A stretch of 64,000 nt of DNA from Polaribacter marinaquae (GTDB taxonomy: Bacteria; Bacteroidota; Bacteroidia; Flavobacteriales; Flavobacteriaceae): NCBI RefSeq assembly GCF_038019025.1, contig NZ_CP150496.1:3054001-3118000 (forward strand), given 5' to 3'. The notes beneath the pieces were generated by a model. That model saw nothing but the letters and a program-made list of their open reading frames with translations, did not search any database and was not told where the DNA came from. Position numbers and translations under genes: made by a program. Shown here piece after piece: positions 53,389-61,829 of this stretch (the first letter of the stretch is position 1; each line of letters starts with the position of its first letter).

Positions 53389-54120
53389 TTGAAAATAATC
53401 AAACTTAGTGCCATCGATTCTACCAATTCTTTTTTAAAAGAAATGGCATCTAATTCTGTTCTAGAAAATTACACAATTGTTGTTACAGATAGCCAAGTAA
53501 ATGGTCGTGGGCAACAAGGCAGTGTTTGGGTTTCAGAACCTTATAAGAACTTGATATTTAGTGTTTTTGTTCGTTTTTCTGATTTGGATATTTCGAAAAG
53601 AAGATACTTGAATTTTGCAGTTTCTTTGTCCATTTATCAAGTTTTAACAGCTTTAGAAATTCCGAAAGTTACCATTAAATGGCCTAACGACATTTTGGCA
53701 GTAAACAAGAAAATTTGCGGAGTTTTAGTTGAAAATAGTTTAAAAGGGGCAAAAATAGCATCTTCTGTAATCGGAATAGGACTCAATGTAAATCAAACTG
53801 TTTTTCCTAAGCACTTAGAAAAAGCGAGTTCTTTAAAACTGATAAGACCCAAACCTTATAATTTAGAAGAAATTTTAGATTTACTTATTTTAAAGTTGAA
53901 AGAGAAGATAGCAGTTTTAGAATCTGATCATTTTGAGACTTTAGAAAAAGACTATTTACATGTGTTGCATAAAAAAAACATTCCTACTATGTTTAAAGAT
54001 AGTAAAAATGCTTTATTTATGGGTGTAATTCGAGGTATTTCTATAGATGGTAAGCTTCAAGTAGAAGTAGAAGATGAAACCATTTTAGAATTTGGCATTA
54101 AAGAAATTTCTTTACTTTAA
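53389..54120 (+). CDS. birA: Biotin-[acetyl-CoA-carboxylase] ligase
   Basis: Attaches biotin to the carboxyl carrier protein. It is a 243-residue single-function ligase without the N-terminal DNA-binding domain. DSTNSFLKEM near residue 10, the biotin loop NGRGQQGSVWVS near residue 43 and the catalytic segment TIKWPNDILAVNKKICGVLVE near residue 98 are clear. The start must be TTG at 53389: an in-frame TAA lies at 53383-53385 and no ATG is found near the conserved N-terminus. It meets the SRPBCC gene tail to tail with a 4-nt overlap. Confidence 0.93.
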   Translation: MKIIKLSAIDSTNSFLKEMASNSVLENYTIVVTDSQVNGRGQQGSVWVSEPYKNLIFSVFVRFSDLDISKRRYLNFAVSLSIYQVLTALEIPKVTIKWPNDILAVNKKICGVLVENSLKGAKIASSVIGIGLNVNQTVFPKHLEKASSLKLIRPKPYNLEEILDLLILKLKEKIAVLESDHFETLEKDYLHVLHKKNIPTMFKDSKNALFMGVIRGISIDGKLQVEVEDETILEFGIKEISLL

Positions 54121-54506
54121 AGTTTCGAAATATTTTCTGTCAAAGTATCTACAAATTTAGATAATGGTTTTTTTACCATCATAGCCATCATTGGGTTAAA
54201 ATCTCCATTAAAATTTAAAGAAACCTCACTTTTAGTATCTTCAATTTTAACAATATCCGCAGCCAATGCAAAAGATAATTTACTGCTAGCAGCACCAAGG
54301 GTAATGTTAGAAAATTCAGTTTTTTCTTTTAATACCAATCTTATTTCTGGCATTCCTGGTAAGCTAAATAAAAAAGAATCGCCATCAACTTCAAACTTTT
54401 GTGTGTTTTCTGGCATTATTTTTTCAAAATTATTTAATTCGCTAAAAAAGTTAAATAATTCTTCTTGCGATTTATCAATCACAACTTTGTTTCCTGTAAT
54501 ATTCAT
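54117..54506 (-). CDS. SRPBCC/START-like family protein
   Basis: A ~129-residue protein with a helix-grip fold: MNITGNKVVIDKSQEELFNFFSELNNFEKIMPE at its start, beta segments in the middle (LVLKEKTEFSNITLG) and a long C-terminal helix (MAMMVKKPLSKFVDTLTENI). Such proteins bind hydrophobic ligands in a cavity. I chose the ATG at 54506, 18 nt before the pyrE end, over the longer frame from 54536. Ligand unknown. Confidence 0.75.
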   Translation of the reverse strand: MNITGNKVVIDKSQEELFNFFSELNNFEKIMPENTQKFEVDGDSFLFSLPGMPEIRLVLKEKTEFSNITLGAASSKLSFALAADIVKIEDTKSEVSLNFNGDFNPMMAMMVKKPLSKFVDTLTENISKL

Positions 54507-54523
54507 GTTTTTAATCTTTTTTT

Positions 54524-55165
54524 TTATTGATTCCAAGTACTAGGCTCTCTTCTCCATTCGTGCAAGGTAATCAATTCTTTTTCAGAAATATAATTACTTT
54601 CTAGTGCTTGTTCTAACAAGTTGTCGTAGTTGCTTAATGTAGTAAGTGCAACGTTCTTTTCTTTAAAATTGTCTGTTGCAACCTCAAAGCCATAAGAAAA
54701 AATAGCGACCATACCTTTAACAACAGCGCCCGCTTCTTTTAAAGCATCTACTGCATTTAAGCTACTTTTACCAGTACTTATTAAATCTTCTATAACCACT
54801 ACATTTTGTCCGCTTTCTAAATGCCCTTCAATTTGGTTTTTTCTACCATGTTTTTTAGGTTCTGGTCTTACATAAATAAAAGGTACACCTAATTCTTGCG
54901 CTACTAAAATACCAATTGCTATTGCACCCGTTGCAACACCAGCAATTACATCTGGTTTACCGTATTCTTTCTCTACAATTTTTGCAATTTCTTCTTTTAA
55001 GAAAATACGAACCGGAGGATATGAAAGCGTTACTCTGTTATCGCAATAAATTGGCGATTTCCAACCCGATGCCCAATTAAAAGGATCGCTTGGGTTTAGC
55101 TTAATTGCTTTTACTTGTAGTAAAAGTTCAGCTGTTTTTTTTGCCGTATCTTTGTTTAAAATCAT
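54524..55165 (-). CDS. pyrE: Orotate phosphoribosyltransferase
   Basis: Joins orotate with PRPP to give orotidine 5'-phosphate in pyrimidine synthesis. The 213-residue protein has FNWASGWKSPIYCDNRVTLS near residue 28, the catalytic loop RPEPKKHGRKNQIEG near residue 99 and the PRPP motif VVVIEDLISTGKS near residue 122. The start codon lies only 7 bp from that of the divergent NUDIX gene. Confidence 0.96.
   Translation of the reverse strand: MILNKDTAKKTAELLLQVKAIKLNPSDPFNWASGWKSPIYCDNRVTLSYPPVRIFLKEEIAKIVEKEYGKPDVIAGVATGAIAIGILVAQELGVPFIYVRPEPKKHGRKNQIEGHLESGQNVVVIEDLISTGKSSLNAVDALKEAGAVVKGMVAIFSYGFEVATDNFKEKNVALTTLSNYDNLLEQALESNYISEKELITLHEWRREPSTWNQ
55147..55154 (+). promoter_or_regulatory. 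-7 element of the NUDIX gene, inside pyrE
   Basis: TATCTTTG matches TAnnTTTG and ends 18 nt before the NUDIX ATG at 55173. It lies within the first codons of pyrE on the other strand. Confidence 0.5.
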
Positions 55166-55169
55166 ACCG

Positions 55170-55177
55170 CAAATGTA
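55170..55177 (-). promoter_or_regulatory. -7 element of pyrE, inside the NUDIX gene
   Basis: The minus strand reads TACATTTG, ending 4 nt before the pyrE ATG. The box covers the start codon of the NUDIX gene. A transcript from it would be nearly leaderless. Confidence 0.5.
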
Positions 55178-55769
55178 TAAAGTTTTTGTAAATGATAAGC
55201 CAATAATTGTAACATCTTCTCAAAAAAAAGAGAATGATTTTCCTTTGTATATTTTAAAAAATTCTGTAACAGAAGAAATTATACACAAACTTAAAAGTAA
55301 CAGTGTTAAGGGGATAACGCTTTATACGCCCAATTTAGAGGAAGGTTGGCGCGCTTTTTTAAAAACTTTTAATATCGTTTCTGCAGCCGGTGGTTTGGTT
55401 TTAAATACCCACAAAGAAATATTGTGTATTTACAGGTTTGATAAATGGGATTTACCTAAAGGAAGAATCGAAAAAGGCGAGTCTGTAGAAGAAGCTGCTG
55501 TAAGAGAGGTAGAAGAAGAATGTGGTATAGATGGCTTGCAATTGGAACAACCATTACTTACTACCTACCATGTTTATTTTCAAAACGGAATGAAACTAAA
55601 AGAAACCTTTTGGTATTTGATGACGACGACGTATGCGGGCGCTTTAACACCACAATTAGAAGAGGGTATTACAAAGGTTGTTTTTAAGAAACAAAAAGAG
55701 GCAGCAATAGCGTTAACAAATTCGTATAAAAACATCGCTTTAGTTTATGATACTTACCTAAATATGTAA
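55173..55769 (+). CDS. NUDIX hydrolase
   Basis: A ~198-residue hydrolase. The NUDIX box GRIEKGESVEEAAVREVEEECGI is complete and near residue 105, preceded by DKWDLPKG. The N-terminal ~75 residues (VNDKPIIVTSS, LYILKNSV) form an extra domain common in flavobacterial versions. The substrate is not evident; diadenosine polyphosphates or nucleotide derivatives are usual for the family. I use the ATG at 55173 over an upstream start overlapping pyrE more deeply. Confidence 0.85.
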   Translation: MYKVFVNDKPIIVTSSQKKENDFPLYILKNSVTEEIIHKLKSNSVKGITLYTPNLEEGWRAFLKTFNIVSAAGGLVLNTHKEILCIYRFDKWDLPKGRIEKGESVEEAAVREVEEECGIDGLQLEQPLLTTYHVYFQNGMKLKETFWYLMTTTYAGALTPQLEEGITKVVFKKQKEAAIALTNSYKNIALVYDTYLNM

Positions 55770-55787
55770 TATTCTCAAAAAACATTC

Positions 55788-55795
55788 TATCTTTG
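55788..55795 (+). promoter_or_regulatory. -7 element of the sulP gene
   Basis: TATCTTTG matches TAnnTTTG, 25 nt before the ATG at 55821; the -33 region lacks a clear TTTG at 19-nt spacing. Confidence 0.45.
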
Positions 55796-55820
55796 CCGAC
55801 TTCTAAAAAGCTACAATAAA

Positions 55821-57713
55821 ATGACAGGATTTATCAAAAAAATAATGCCAAATGCAAAAGATGATGCATTAGCAGGTATAACGGTTTCTTTAGCAATGAT
55901 ACCAGAGGTGGTAGCCTTTGCTTTTGTAGCGCAAATTAGCCCAATTGTGGCCTTGTTTGGTGCTTTTGTTATTGGATTAATTTCTGCTGTTTTTGGTGGT
56001 AGACCAGGATTAATTTCTGGAGCAGCTGGTGCTGTAGCCGTTATTTTTGTAAATATGATACAAGAAGGGCACGCCAAAGGATTGCTTTTTGACACACCTG
56101 TAGAAAATATGGGGTATTTCTACCTGTTAGCAGCAGTGGTTTTAATGGGAGTTATACAGGTAATTGCCGGTTTGTTTAAACTAGGTAAGTTTGTAAGGCT
56201 AATTCCGCACCCTGTAATGATGGGATTTGTAAACGGTTTGGCTATTGTTATTTTTATGGCACAGTTGGGTATGTTTACAGAAAACAAGAAAGATGTTTAT
56301 GGACAAAATATGCGTAAAACAACAGCCAAAGAATTGGTATATAAAGTAGAGAATAATCAAGTAAAAGATCTTGCTTCTGGCACAGTGTTGTTTACAATAG
56401 AAGGTAGTACCATTAAAAACGCAAATACCAACCAAGACGCATTTTTAGTTTCAGAAGGTCAGGTTTTTGATATCAACACAAAAAAGGTAATCTATAATGC
56501 AGATAAAGAAGGTTTTTACACTGTAAAAGATAGTGGTGTGGTAAAAACAACCATGCAAGGTAAAACACTGTATGTTATGATTGGTTTGGTGTTGTTAACC
56601 ATGTTTATTGTTTGGGGCTTGCCTAAATTAACAACAAAAATACCGGCAGCTTTAACAGCTATTTTAATCGTAACATTGGTGTCTATATTTAGTGGTTTAG
56701 GTTCTATAAATGTAGGAGACTTTATTAGAGATGGAGGAGGAGCTGGCTTAAACGGAATAGCAGAACTTTCTAAAAACTTAAATGTATTAGAATTATGGAG
56801 TAACCTGCCTTTTAATTTAGACACTTTAAAATTCATTGCGCCGTATGCCTTTTTAGCTGCTTCTGTTGGTTTGATAGAAACGCTAATGACAATGAACTTG
56901 GTAGACGAGTTAACAGAATCTAGAGGTAATGGTAATAAAGAATGTGTAGCGCAAGGTGCTGGTAACATCTTAAGTGGTATGTTTGGTGGTACAGGTGGTT
57001 GTGGTATGATTGGGCAAACTGTAATTAATATCAACGCAGGTGGTAGAGGCCGTTTGTCTGGTGTTATGATGGCATTAACTTTATTAACCTTTATTTTATT
57101 TGCAGATAAATATATAGAACAAGTACCAATTGCAGCTTTGGTTGGGGTTATGTTTATGATGGTTATAGAAACCTTTGCCTGGTCTAGTTTTAGAATTTTA
57201 AAGAAAATACCAATATCGGATGCCGCAGTATTAATTATTGTATCTGCAGTAACCGTGTTTTTTGATTTAGCCATTGCAGTATTTGTGGGGGTTATTATTT
57301 CTGCTTTATCTTTTGCATGGACAAGTGCTAAGAAAATTAGAGCAAGAAAACGTTTTAAAGCAGATGGTACAAAGATTTACGAAATTTGGGGGCCTTTGTT
57401 CTTTGGAAGCATTACTGCTTTTAATGATAAGTTTGATATTAAAACAGATCCAGAACATATAGAAATAGATTTTGTAGAGTCTAGAGTTTCAGACCACTCT
57501 GCCATCGAGGCAATATTTGCTTTGGTAGAAAAATACCAGGCAGCGGGTAAAAAAGTTACGTTAAAGCATTTAAGTGAAGATTGTAAAGTGCTTTTATACA
57601 AAGCATCTCCTATTTTTGACGGAGTTATCGAAGAAGGTATCGACGATCCTCGTTATCACTTAGCTGCAAACCCAGAGAAGTTCCCGAAACCTCTTGGTGA
57701 GTATAAGTTTTAA
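55821..57713 (+). CDS. SulP-family anion transporter with STAS domain
   Basis: Inner-membrane anion carrier of 630 residues, possibly for bicarbonate or sulfate. It has ten or more hydrophobic helices, starting AGITVSLAMIPEVVAFAFVA near residue 18, with GAAGAVAVIFVNM and the signature region GTGGCGMIGQTVININAGGRGRLSG near residue 392. A STAS domain (~510-610, PLFFGSITAFNDKFD) is cytoplasmic. An unusual polar insert of ~95 residues (about 153-248: YKVENNQVKDLASG to TMQGKTL) separates two membrane segments. It is transcribed alone. Confidence 0.9.
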   Translation: MTGFIKKIMPNAKDDALAGITVSLAMIPEVVAFAFVAQISPIVALFGAFVIGLISAVFGGRPGLISGAAGAVAVIFVNMIQEGHAKGLLFDTPVENMGYFYLLAAVVLMGVIQVIAGLFKLGKFVRLIPHPVMMGFVNGLAIVIFMAQLGMFTENKKDVYGQNMRKTTAKELVYKVENNQVKDLASGTVLFTIEGSTIKNANTNQDAFLVSEGQVFDINTKKVIYNADKEGFYTVKDSGVVKTTMQGKTLYVMIGLVLLTMFIVWGLPKLTTKIPAALTAILIVTLVSIFSGLGSINVGDFIRDGGGAGLNGIAELSKNLNVLELWSNLPFNLDTLKFIAPYAFLAASVGLIETLMTMNLVDELTESRGNGNKECVAQGAGNILSGMFGGTGGCGMIGQTVININAGGRGRLSGVMMALTLLTFILFADKYIEQVPIAALVGVMFMMVIETFAWSSFRILKKIPISDAAVLIIVSAVTVFFDLAIAVFVGVIISALSFAWTSAKKIRARKRFKADGTKIYEIWGPLFFGSITAFNDKFDIKTDPEHIEIDFVESRVSDHSAIEAIFALVEKYQAAGKKVTLKHLSEDCKVLLYKASPIFDGVIEEGIDDPRYHLAANPEKFPKPLGEYKF

Positions 57714-57724
57714 GAGGGGCATTT

Positions 57725-57919
57725 CTATAAAAAGTGGATACCTTTAATTGCTTTTTTACCTGAATACGAAGAAACGAATTCTTTATCATTTAAAGATTTC
57801 TTAAATAATGCTGCAATAAGATATTTTTTTATTGCAGCTTTTAAATTGTTTCCCTTCTCATTTCCTAAATGAATGTCGTTTTTATAGATAGCAAATAATG
57901 TTTGCTTTTCTTTTTTCAT
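57725..57919 (-). CDS. Small hypothetical protein
   Basis: A 64-residue basic protein without signal peptide: MKKEKQTLFAIYKNDIHLGN, then a helical part with AAIKKYLIAALFKKSLND and the end YSGKKAIKGIHFL. It starts 29 nt after the helicase stop on the same strand, so it may be the third gene of that operon. No domain is recognised. Its composition is plausible for a real protein, but it could be spurious. Confidence 0.5.
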   Translation of the reverse strand: MKKEKQTLFAIYKNDIHLGNEKGNNLKAAIKKYLIAALFKKSLNDKEFVSSYSGKKAIKGIHFL

Positions 57920-57948
57920 GTTGAATTATACTATTTTTTGTTAATAAT

Positions 57949-60900
57949 TTATCCAATTGATAATTTTGCAGCATCTTTCCATAAATAAAGAGGCATTGGC
58001 TCTTTTAATTCCCAATTAATATTCATTGGTTTTGAACCATAATGGTCTTTTATTTCTCCTTCTCCAATAAATACGTAACCGGTACTTTTACCAAATTCAT
58101 TTTTTGCTTTTTCTCGAACAAAAAGAAGAATTCTTTTTTCTTGTTCTTTATGCTTGATATATGATAGACCTTTTCCCAAATCTGGTCTAGCAGAATTTTG
58201 AGTTTGCCAATGAAATAATAATTCATTTACAGCATAATCATCATACATTGTTGTTGGTGAAAAGTTTTCTTCGGATTTTATAAGATTGATAAATAATATT
58301 TCAGTATTTAAGTCTTTATTTAATGCTGTTCCTTCTCTATTAGATGATTTTTTGTTAAAACTACTAAGTTGAAATGCTGATAAAATTTGGTCTCTTGTAT
58401 AACGACTATGCAATTTCAATGGTTGGTGATACGGTAGTTGAATTGGTAATTCTTTAAAGTCGATGTTTTCGATTAATAATTCGAGAACTTCTTTAATTTC
58501 TTCAATTAAAATTTTATTTAAACCAATTGTTTTAATACTTTCTTCTAATGAATCAAAACCACCTTCTTTTTGCCAAACATCATAATGTAACATCAAAAGC
58601 ATGATTTTTTCGTTTTGATTGAATTCTGAAATATTTATATTAAAATTTTGTTTGGCAATTTTTAAAATGAATGTAAAATAGCTTAACGAATTTGTTGAAA
58701 GCCATTTATTCGATATGGTAGAGACTATTTCTTTCTCATTTTTCGGATCAAAATCATTAATTTTTCCGGCTAAATGACATAATCGTTTCCAGCTACCTCT
58801 TTTGTATATTGATTGTAATGGTATATTATAAAACTTACTAAAGTTACCGATTGTTAAAGGTAGATTAGTGTCATTTTGAAATTGCTGTATTCTTTGAATT
58901 AACTTATTCTTATTTAATGAGGTTGCAGCTGAAATATTTTTAAGTATTGTTTCTTTTGTTTTTTTCTCTAAAATGATAGAGCAACCTAAAGGTAGATGAG
59001 GAAAATCGTCCTCAATTTCTTTTAAAACAGTTGTATTTGTTTTACCTATTAAAGCTCTAAACTTACTTTCAAAGTTGTATTCAGGTTTTGAGTTTCCAAC
59101 AAAATCTAAAACTGTCAAGCAATCTTTCTCTTCATGAAGTCTTAATCCTCTTCCTAATTGTTGTAAAAAGACTGTTAAGCTTTCCGTTGGTCTTAAAAAT
59201 AAAACCGTATCGATTTCTGGAATATCGATTCCTTCGTTAAACATGTCGACAACAAATAGATAATTGATTTCTTTTTTTTCTAATTTCTGACGAATATAAA
59301 CTCTGTCTTTACTGTTTTCGCTAGTTAAATAGTCAGCTTTTAATCCAGCTAAAGTAAATTTTTCAGCCATGAATTTTGCATGTTCCATTGTAGCACAATA
59401 ACCTAAAGACCTAACCTCATTTATGTCTTTTGTGTATTTGTCTAATGCATCTATGATTTCCCTAGCTCTTCTGTCATTCCCTGTATACAAATCTGTTAAT
59501 TCACTTGGTGCATATTTTCCTCTTGACCAACTTACGTTTGTTAAATCAACACTATCGGTAATTCCAAAATATTGAAAAGGACAAAGCAATTTTCGATTCA
59601 TTGCTTCAGGTAATCTAATTTCTGCAGCAATCTTATTCTCAAAATCTTCTAAAATGTCTCCACCATCCATTCGTTCTGGAGTAGCAGTTAAGCCAAGTAA
59701 AACCTTTGGTTTAAAATGATTTATTATTTCTCTATAACTATTAGCTGTTTGATGATGACATTCATCTATTATGATGTAATCATAATAATCAGGAGTTAAA
59801 TTGTATTCTTTAAATTTGTTTTTAACAGATTGTACCGAAGCAAATACAAATTCAAAATTATCAGGAACCATTCCGTCAACCCATAATTCACCAATATTGT
59901 TATTTCTTAAAACACCCTGAAAAGTAGACAATGATTTTTGTATGATTTCTTTTCTATGTGCAAGGAATAGAAGTTTTGCAGATTTGTTATTTTGTTTAAA
60001 ACGTTTGTAATCAAACGCAGAAATAACTGTTTTTCCAGTTCCAGTTGCTGCAACTACAAGGTTTCTAAATCTTTTGTGAACCGTTCTTTCTACTTCTAGT
60101 TTTTCTAATACTTCTTTTTGATAAGGAAAAGGTTTAATATCAAACAAAGCTGTTGCGTTTTCATAAGGTTTACTAAATTTACTTTGTTTTAAGGCATTTT
60201 GAAGTTTCTCCTTGTGTTTAGAATCATCAAATAATTCAAAATCATCACTATTCCAATAAGAATCAAATGTCTTATTGAATTTATCAATTATGTGACTTAC
60301 TTCTTTGGTTGTAACTTTTAAATTCCATTCTAAACCATCTGTTAAAGCTGACCTCGAAAAGTTAGAAGAGCCAATATATGCTGTATGAAATCCAGTATTT
60401 CTATAAAAAAGATATGCTTTTGCATGTAACCTTTCATTACTTGTATTGTACGATATTTTAACTTCAGTATTTGGTAGTTTTGAAAGTAGTTGAATAGCTT
60501 TATAATCAGTTGCACCAATATAAGTAGTTGTAATAACTTTTAGTTTTCCACCACGTTCAGTAAATTCTCTTAACTCTTTTTCAAGAATAATGATACCTTT
60601 AAATTTTATAAAAGAGACAAGAAGATATATTTCGTTAGACGAAAGAATCTCCTTTTTAAGCTCACTTTCTAGTGATAGACCACCGTTTCCACCTGTAAAT
60701 AATTCACTTTGTGTTAATCTTGTATAAGGAGTGATTTCTTTTAATCTTAAATCTAAATTTGAAAAGTGCGCATCAGTTTTTGAAAATACTGCCTTTAAAA
60801 TTTCACCTTCGACACTAACTAAATCATCATTGAATTCTTGTTTATTTAATTCATCTTTAAGTAATTTAATTATTTTGTTAGCAATTTCAATTTGTAATTC

Positions 60901-61083
60901 GGCTTTGCCTTTTATAAGTTGAAATGCATGTTTTAAAGTTTTAGCTAGATGTTTAGATAAAACACTTGAGGCTTCCTCTTTGTCAATTGAAGTTTTCTTT
61001 AGAAAGAATTTATCTTTATCAATTTTATTTAAATTTTCAGATACTAATTGGGTTATTAATTCTTCGTAAATTCCTTGATTCAT
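57949..61083 (-). CDS. PLD-like nuclease-SF2 helicase-DUF3427 protein
   Basis: A 1044-residue putative DNA-processing enzyme. Residues ~125-270 are phospholipase D-like, with the single HKD motif LHAKAYLFYR and IGSSNFSRSAL. The SF2 helicase core (~315-690) has VVAATGTGKTVISAF (motif I), IIIDECHH (motif II, DECH), LLGLTATPERMDGG (motif III) and QQLGRGLRLHEEKDC (motif VI). The remaining ~350 residues fit DUF3427, ending in YLWKDAAKLSIG. PLD-helicase-DUF3427 proteins occur with restriction and other defence genes. The MutT-type gene just upstream overlaps it by 4 nt, which suggests joint function. Actual activity untested. Confidence 0.88.
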   Translation of the reverse strand: MNQGIYEELITQLVSENLNKIDKDKFFLKKTSIDKEEASSVLSKHLAKTLKHAFQLIKGKAELQIEIANKIIKLLKDELNKQEFNDDLVSVEGEILKAVFSKTDAHFSNLDLRLKEITPYTRLTQSELFTGGNGGLSLESELKKEILSSNEIYLLVSFIKFKGIIILEKELREFTERGGKLKVITTTYIGATDYKAIQLLSKLPNTEVKISYNTSNERLHAKAYLFYRNTGFHTAYIGSSNFSRSALTDGLEWNLKVTTKEVSHIIDKFNKTFDSYWNSDDFELFDDSKHKEKLQNALKQSKFSKPYENATALFDIKPFPYQKEVLEKLEVERTVHKRFRNLVVAATGTGKTVISAFDYKRFKQNNKSAKLLFLAHRKEIIQKSLSTFQGVLRNNNIGELWVDGMVPDNFEFVFASVQSVKNKFKEYNLTPDYYDYIIIDECHHQTANSYREIINHFKPKVLLGLTATPERMDGGDILEDFENKIAAEIRLPEAMNRKLLCPFQYFGITDSVDLTNVSWSRGKYAPSELTDLYTGNDRRAREIIDALDKYTKDINEVRSLGYCATMEHAKFMAEKFTLAGLKADYLTSENSKDRVYIRQKLEKKEINYLFVVDMFNEGIDIPEIDTVLFLRPTESLTVFLQQLGRGLRLHEEKDCLTVLDFVGNSKPEYNFESKFRALIGKTNTTVLKEIEDDFPHLPLGCSIILEKKTKETILKNISAATSLNKNKLIQRIQQFQNDTNLPLTIGNFSKFYNIPLQSIYKRGSWKRLCHLAGKINDFDPKNEKEIVSTISNKWLSTNSLSYFTFILKIAKQNFNINISEFNQNEKIMLLMLHYDVWQKEGGFDSLEESIKTIGLNKILIEEIKEVLELLIENIDFKELPIQLPYHQPLKLHSRYTRDQILSAFQLSSFNKKSSNREGTALNKDLNTEILFINLIKSEENFSPTTMYDDYAVNELLFHWQTQNSARPDLGKGLSYIKHKEQEKRILLFVREKAKNEFGKSTGYVFIGEGEIKDHYGSKPMNINWELKEPMPLYLWKDAAKLSIG

Positions 61084-61469
61084 AGTGATAAATATTCTTG
61101 TAAAATTGGCAAATCTGCTTCAGCCCAATCTAAATTAATCAATTTTTTTTTATTAACTAAAACAGAGTTAGCATGTTCTTTAAGTATTAATTCACCTGAA
61201 ACATATTCAGCAGTAAAAGGAATCAATTTAATTTTAAAATCAGGATATTCATGAGTCACAGGAGTTAACTGATTTTTGATTTCAATTTTGATATTTAATT
61301 CCTCAAAAATTTCTCTTTTTATACATTCAACTTCTGTTTCTCCTTCTTCAATTTTTCCTCCTGGAAATTCCCACTTAAGTGGAAGTTTCATTGTTTCACT
61401 TCTTTGAACTGCTAAAACTTCATTGTCATATAAAATGATAGCACAGGTAACTTTGATAGTTTTATTCAT
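61080..61469 (-). CDS. MutT-like NUDIX NTP pyrophosphohydrolase
   Basis: A 129-residue hydrolase of the (deoxy)nucleoside triphosphate pyrophosphohydrolase type. The full NUDIX box GGKIEEGETEVECIKREIFEELNIKI begins near residue 37, preceded by LPLKWEFPGGK, the form seen in MutT and CTP pyrophosphohydrolases. It is the first gene of the cassette and overlaps the helicase by 4 nt. In this position it may clean damaged nucleotides or make or destroy a nucleotide signal; which cannot be told from sequence. Confidence 0.88.
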   Translation of the reverse strand: MNKTIKVTCAIILYDNEVLAVQRSETMKLPLKWEFPGGKIEEGETEVECIKREIFEELNIKIEIKNQLTPVTHEYPDFKIKLIPFTAEYVSGELILKEHANSVLVNKKKLINLDWAEADLPILQEYLSL

Positions 61470-61829
61470 TATTAAACCATATAAGAAAAATTATAAGCAC
61501 TAATTTATAAAAAATAAAGGAGTAATCGATACCCCTCAGGTACTAATCACAACACAACACAGCAGCAAATACTGCAAAGCTGCTGAGCAATTGCAACATT
61601 GCACAGGAGTAAGTTTGTAAAAGTTCTAGAATATATTTGAAAATATACTAGTATATTTTTGAATTTATACTAGTATAAATTTTAAGAAGTTGTAGTGTTT
61701 TTATTAGTGTTGGTTGTAAACGCTTGTTTTGCAGGTAAGTATGCGCCTTGTACAATATACAATATTTAAACTTAAAAAAAGGTTTTATGTTGCATATTTA
61801 TTCAAAGAGATACTAAGGGTTTTTAACAA
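61470..61829. other. Non-coding stretch with palindromes and a C-rich segment
   Basis: 360 nt without a supported gene. From ~61526 to 61607 the sequence is rich in C and A and contains a hairpin CAGCAGC (61560-61566) with GCTGCTG (61579-61585), unlike the AT-rich surroundings. From 61624 it turns very AT-rich, with TTCTAGAA, a TATATTTG box (61632-61639, plus strand) and the twin palindromes. It separates the cassette from the molybdenum hydroxylase gene. Confidence 0.5.
61640..61681. promoter_or_regulatory. Twin 20-bp palindromes, operator candidates
   Basis: AAAATATACTAGTATATTTT at 61640-61659 and AATTTATACTAGTATAAATT at 61662-61681 are both perfect palindromes sharing the core TATACTAGTATA, with centres 22 bp apart (two helical turns). 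They lie just after a TATATTTG -7-like box on the plus strand. The form is that of a repressor operator pair; the cognate regulator is not in the window. Confidence 0.6.

Noticed and set aside
56516..57274. 252-residue frame opposite the SulP gene
   Set aside because: Antisense shadow of a well-supported membrane protein gene; repetitive Ile/Thr/Pro composition.
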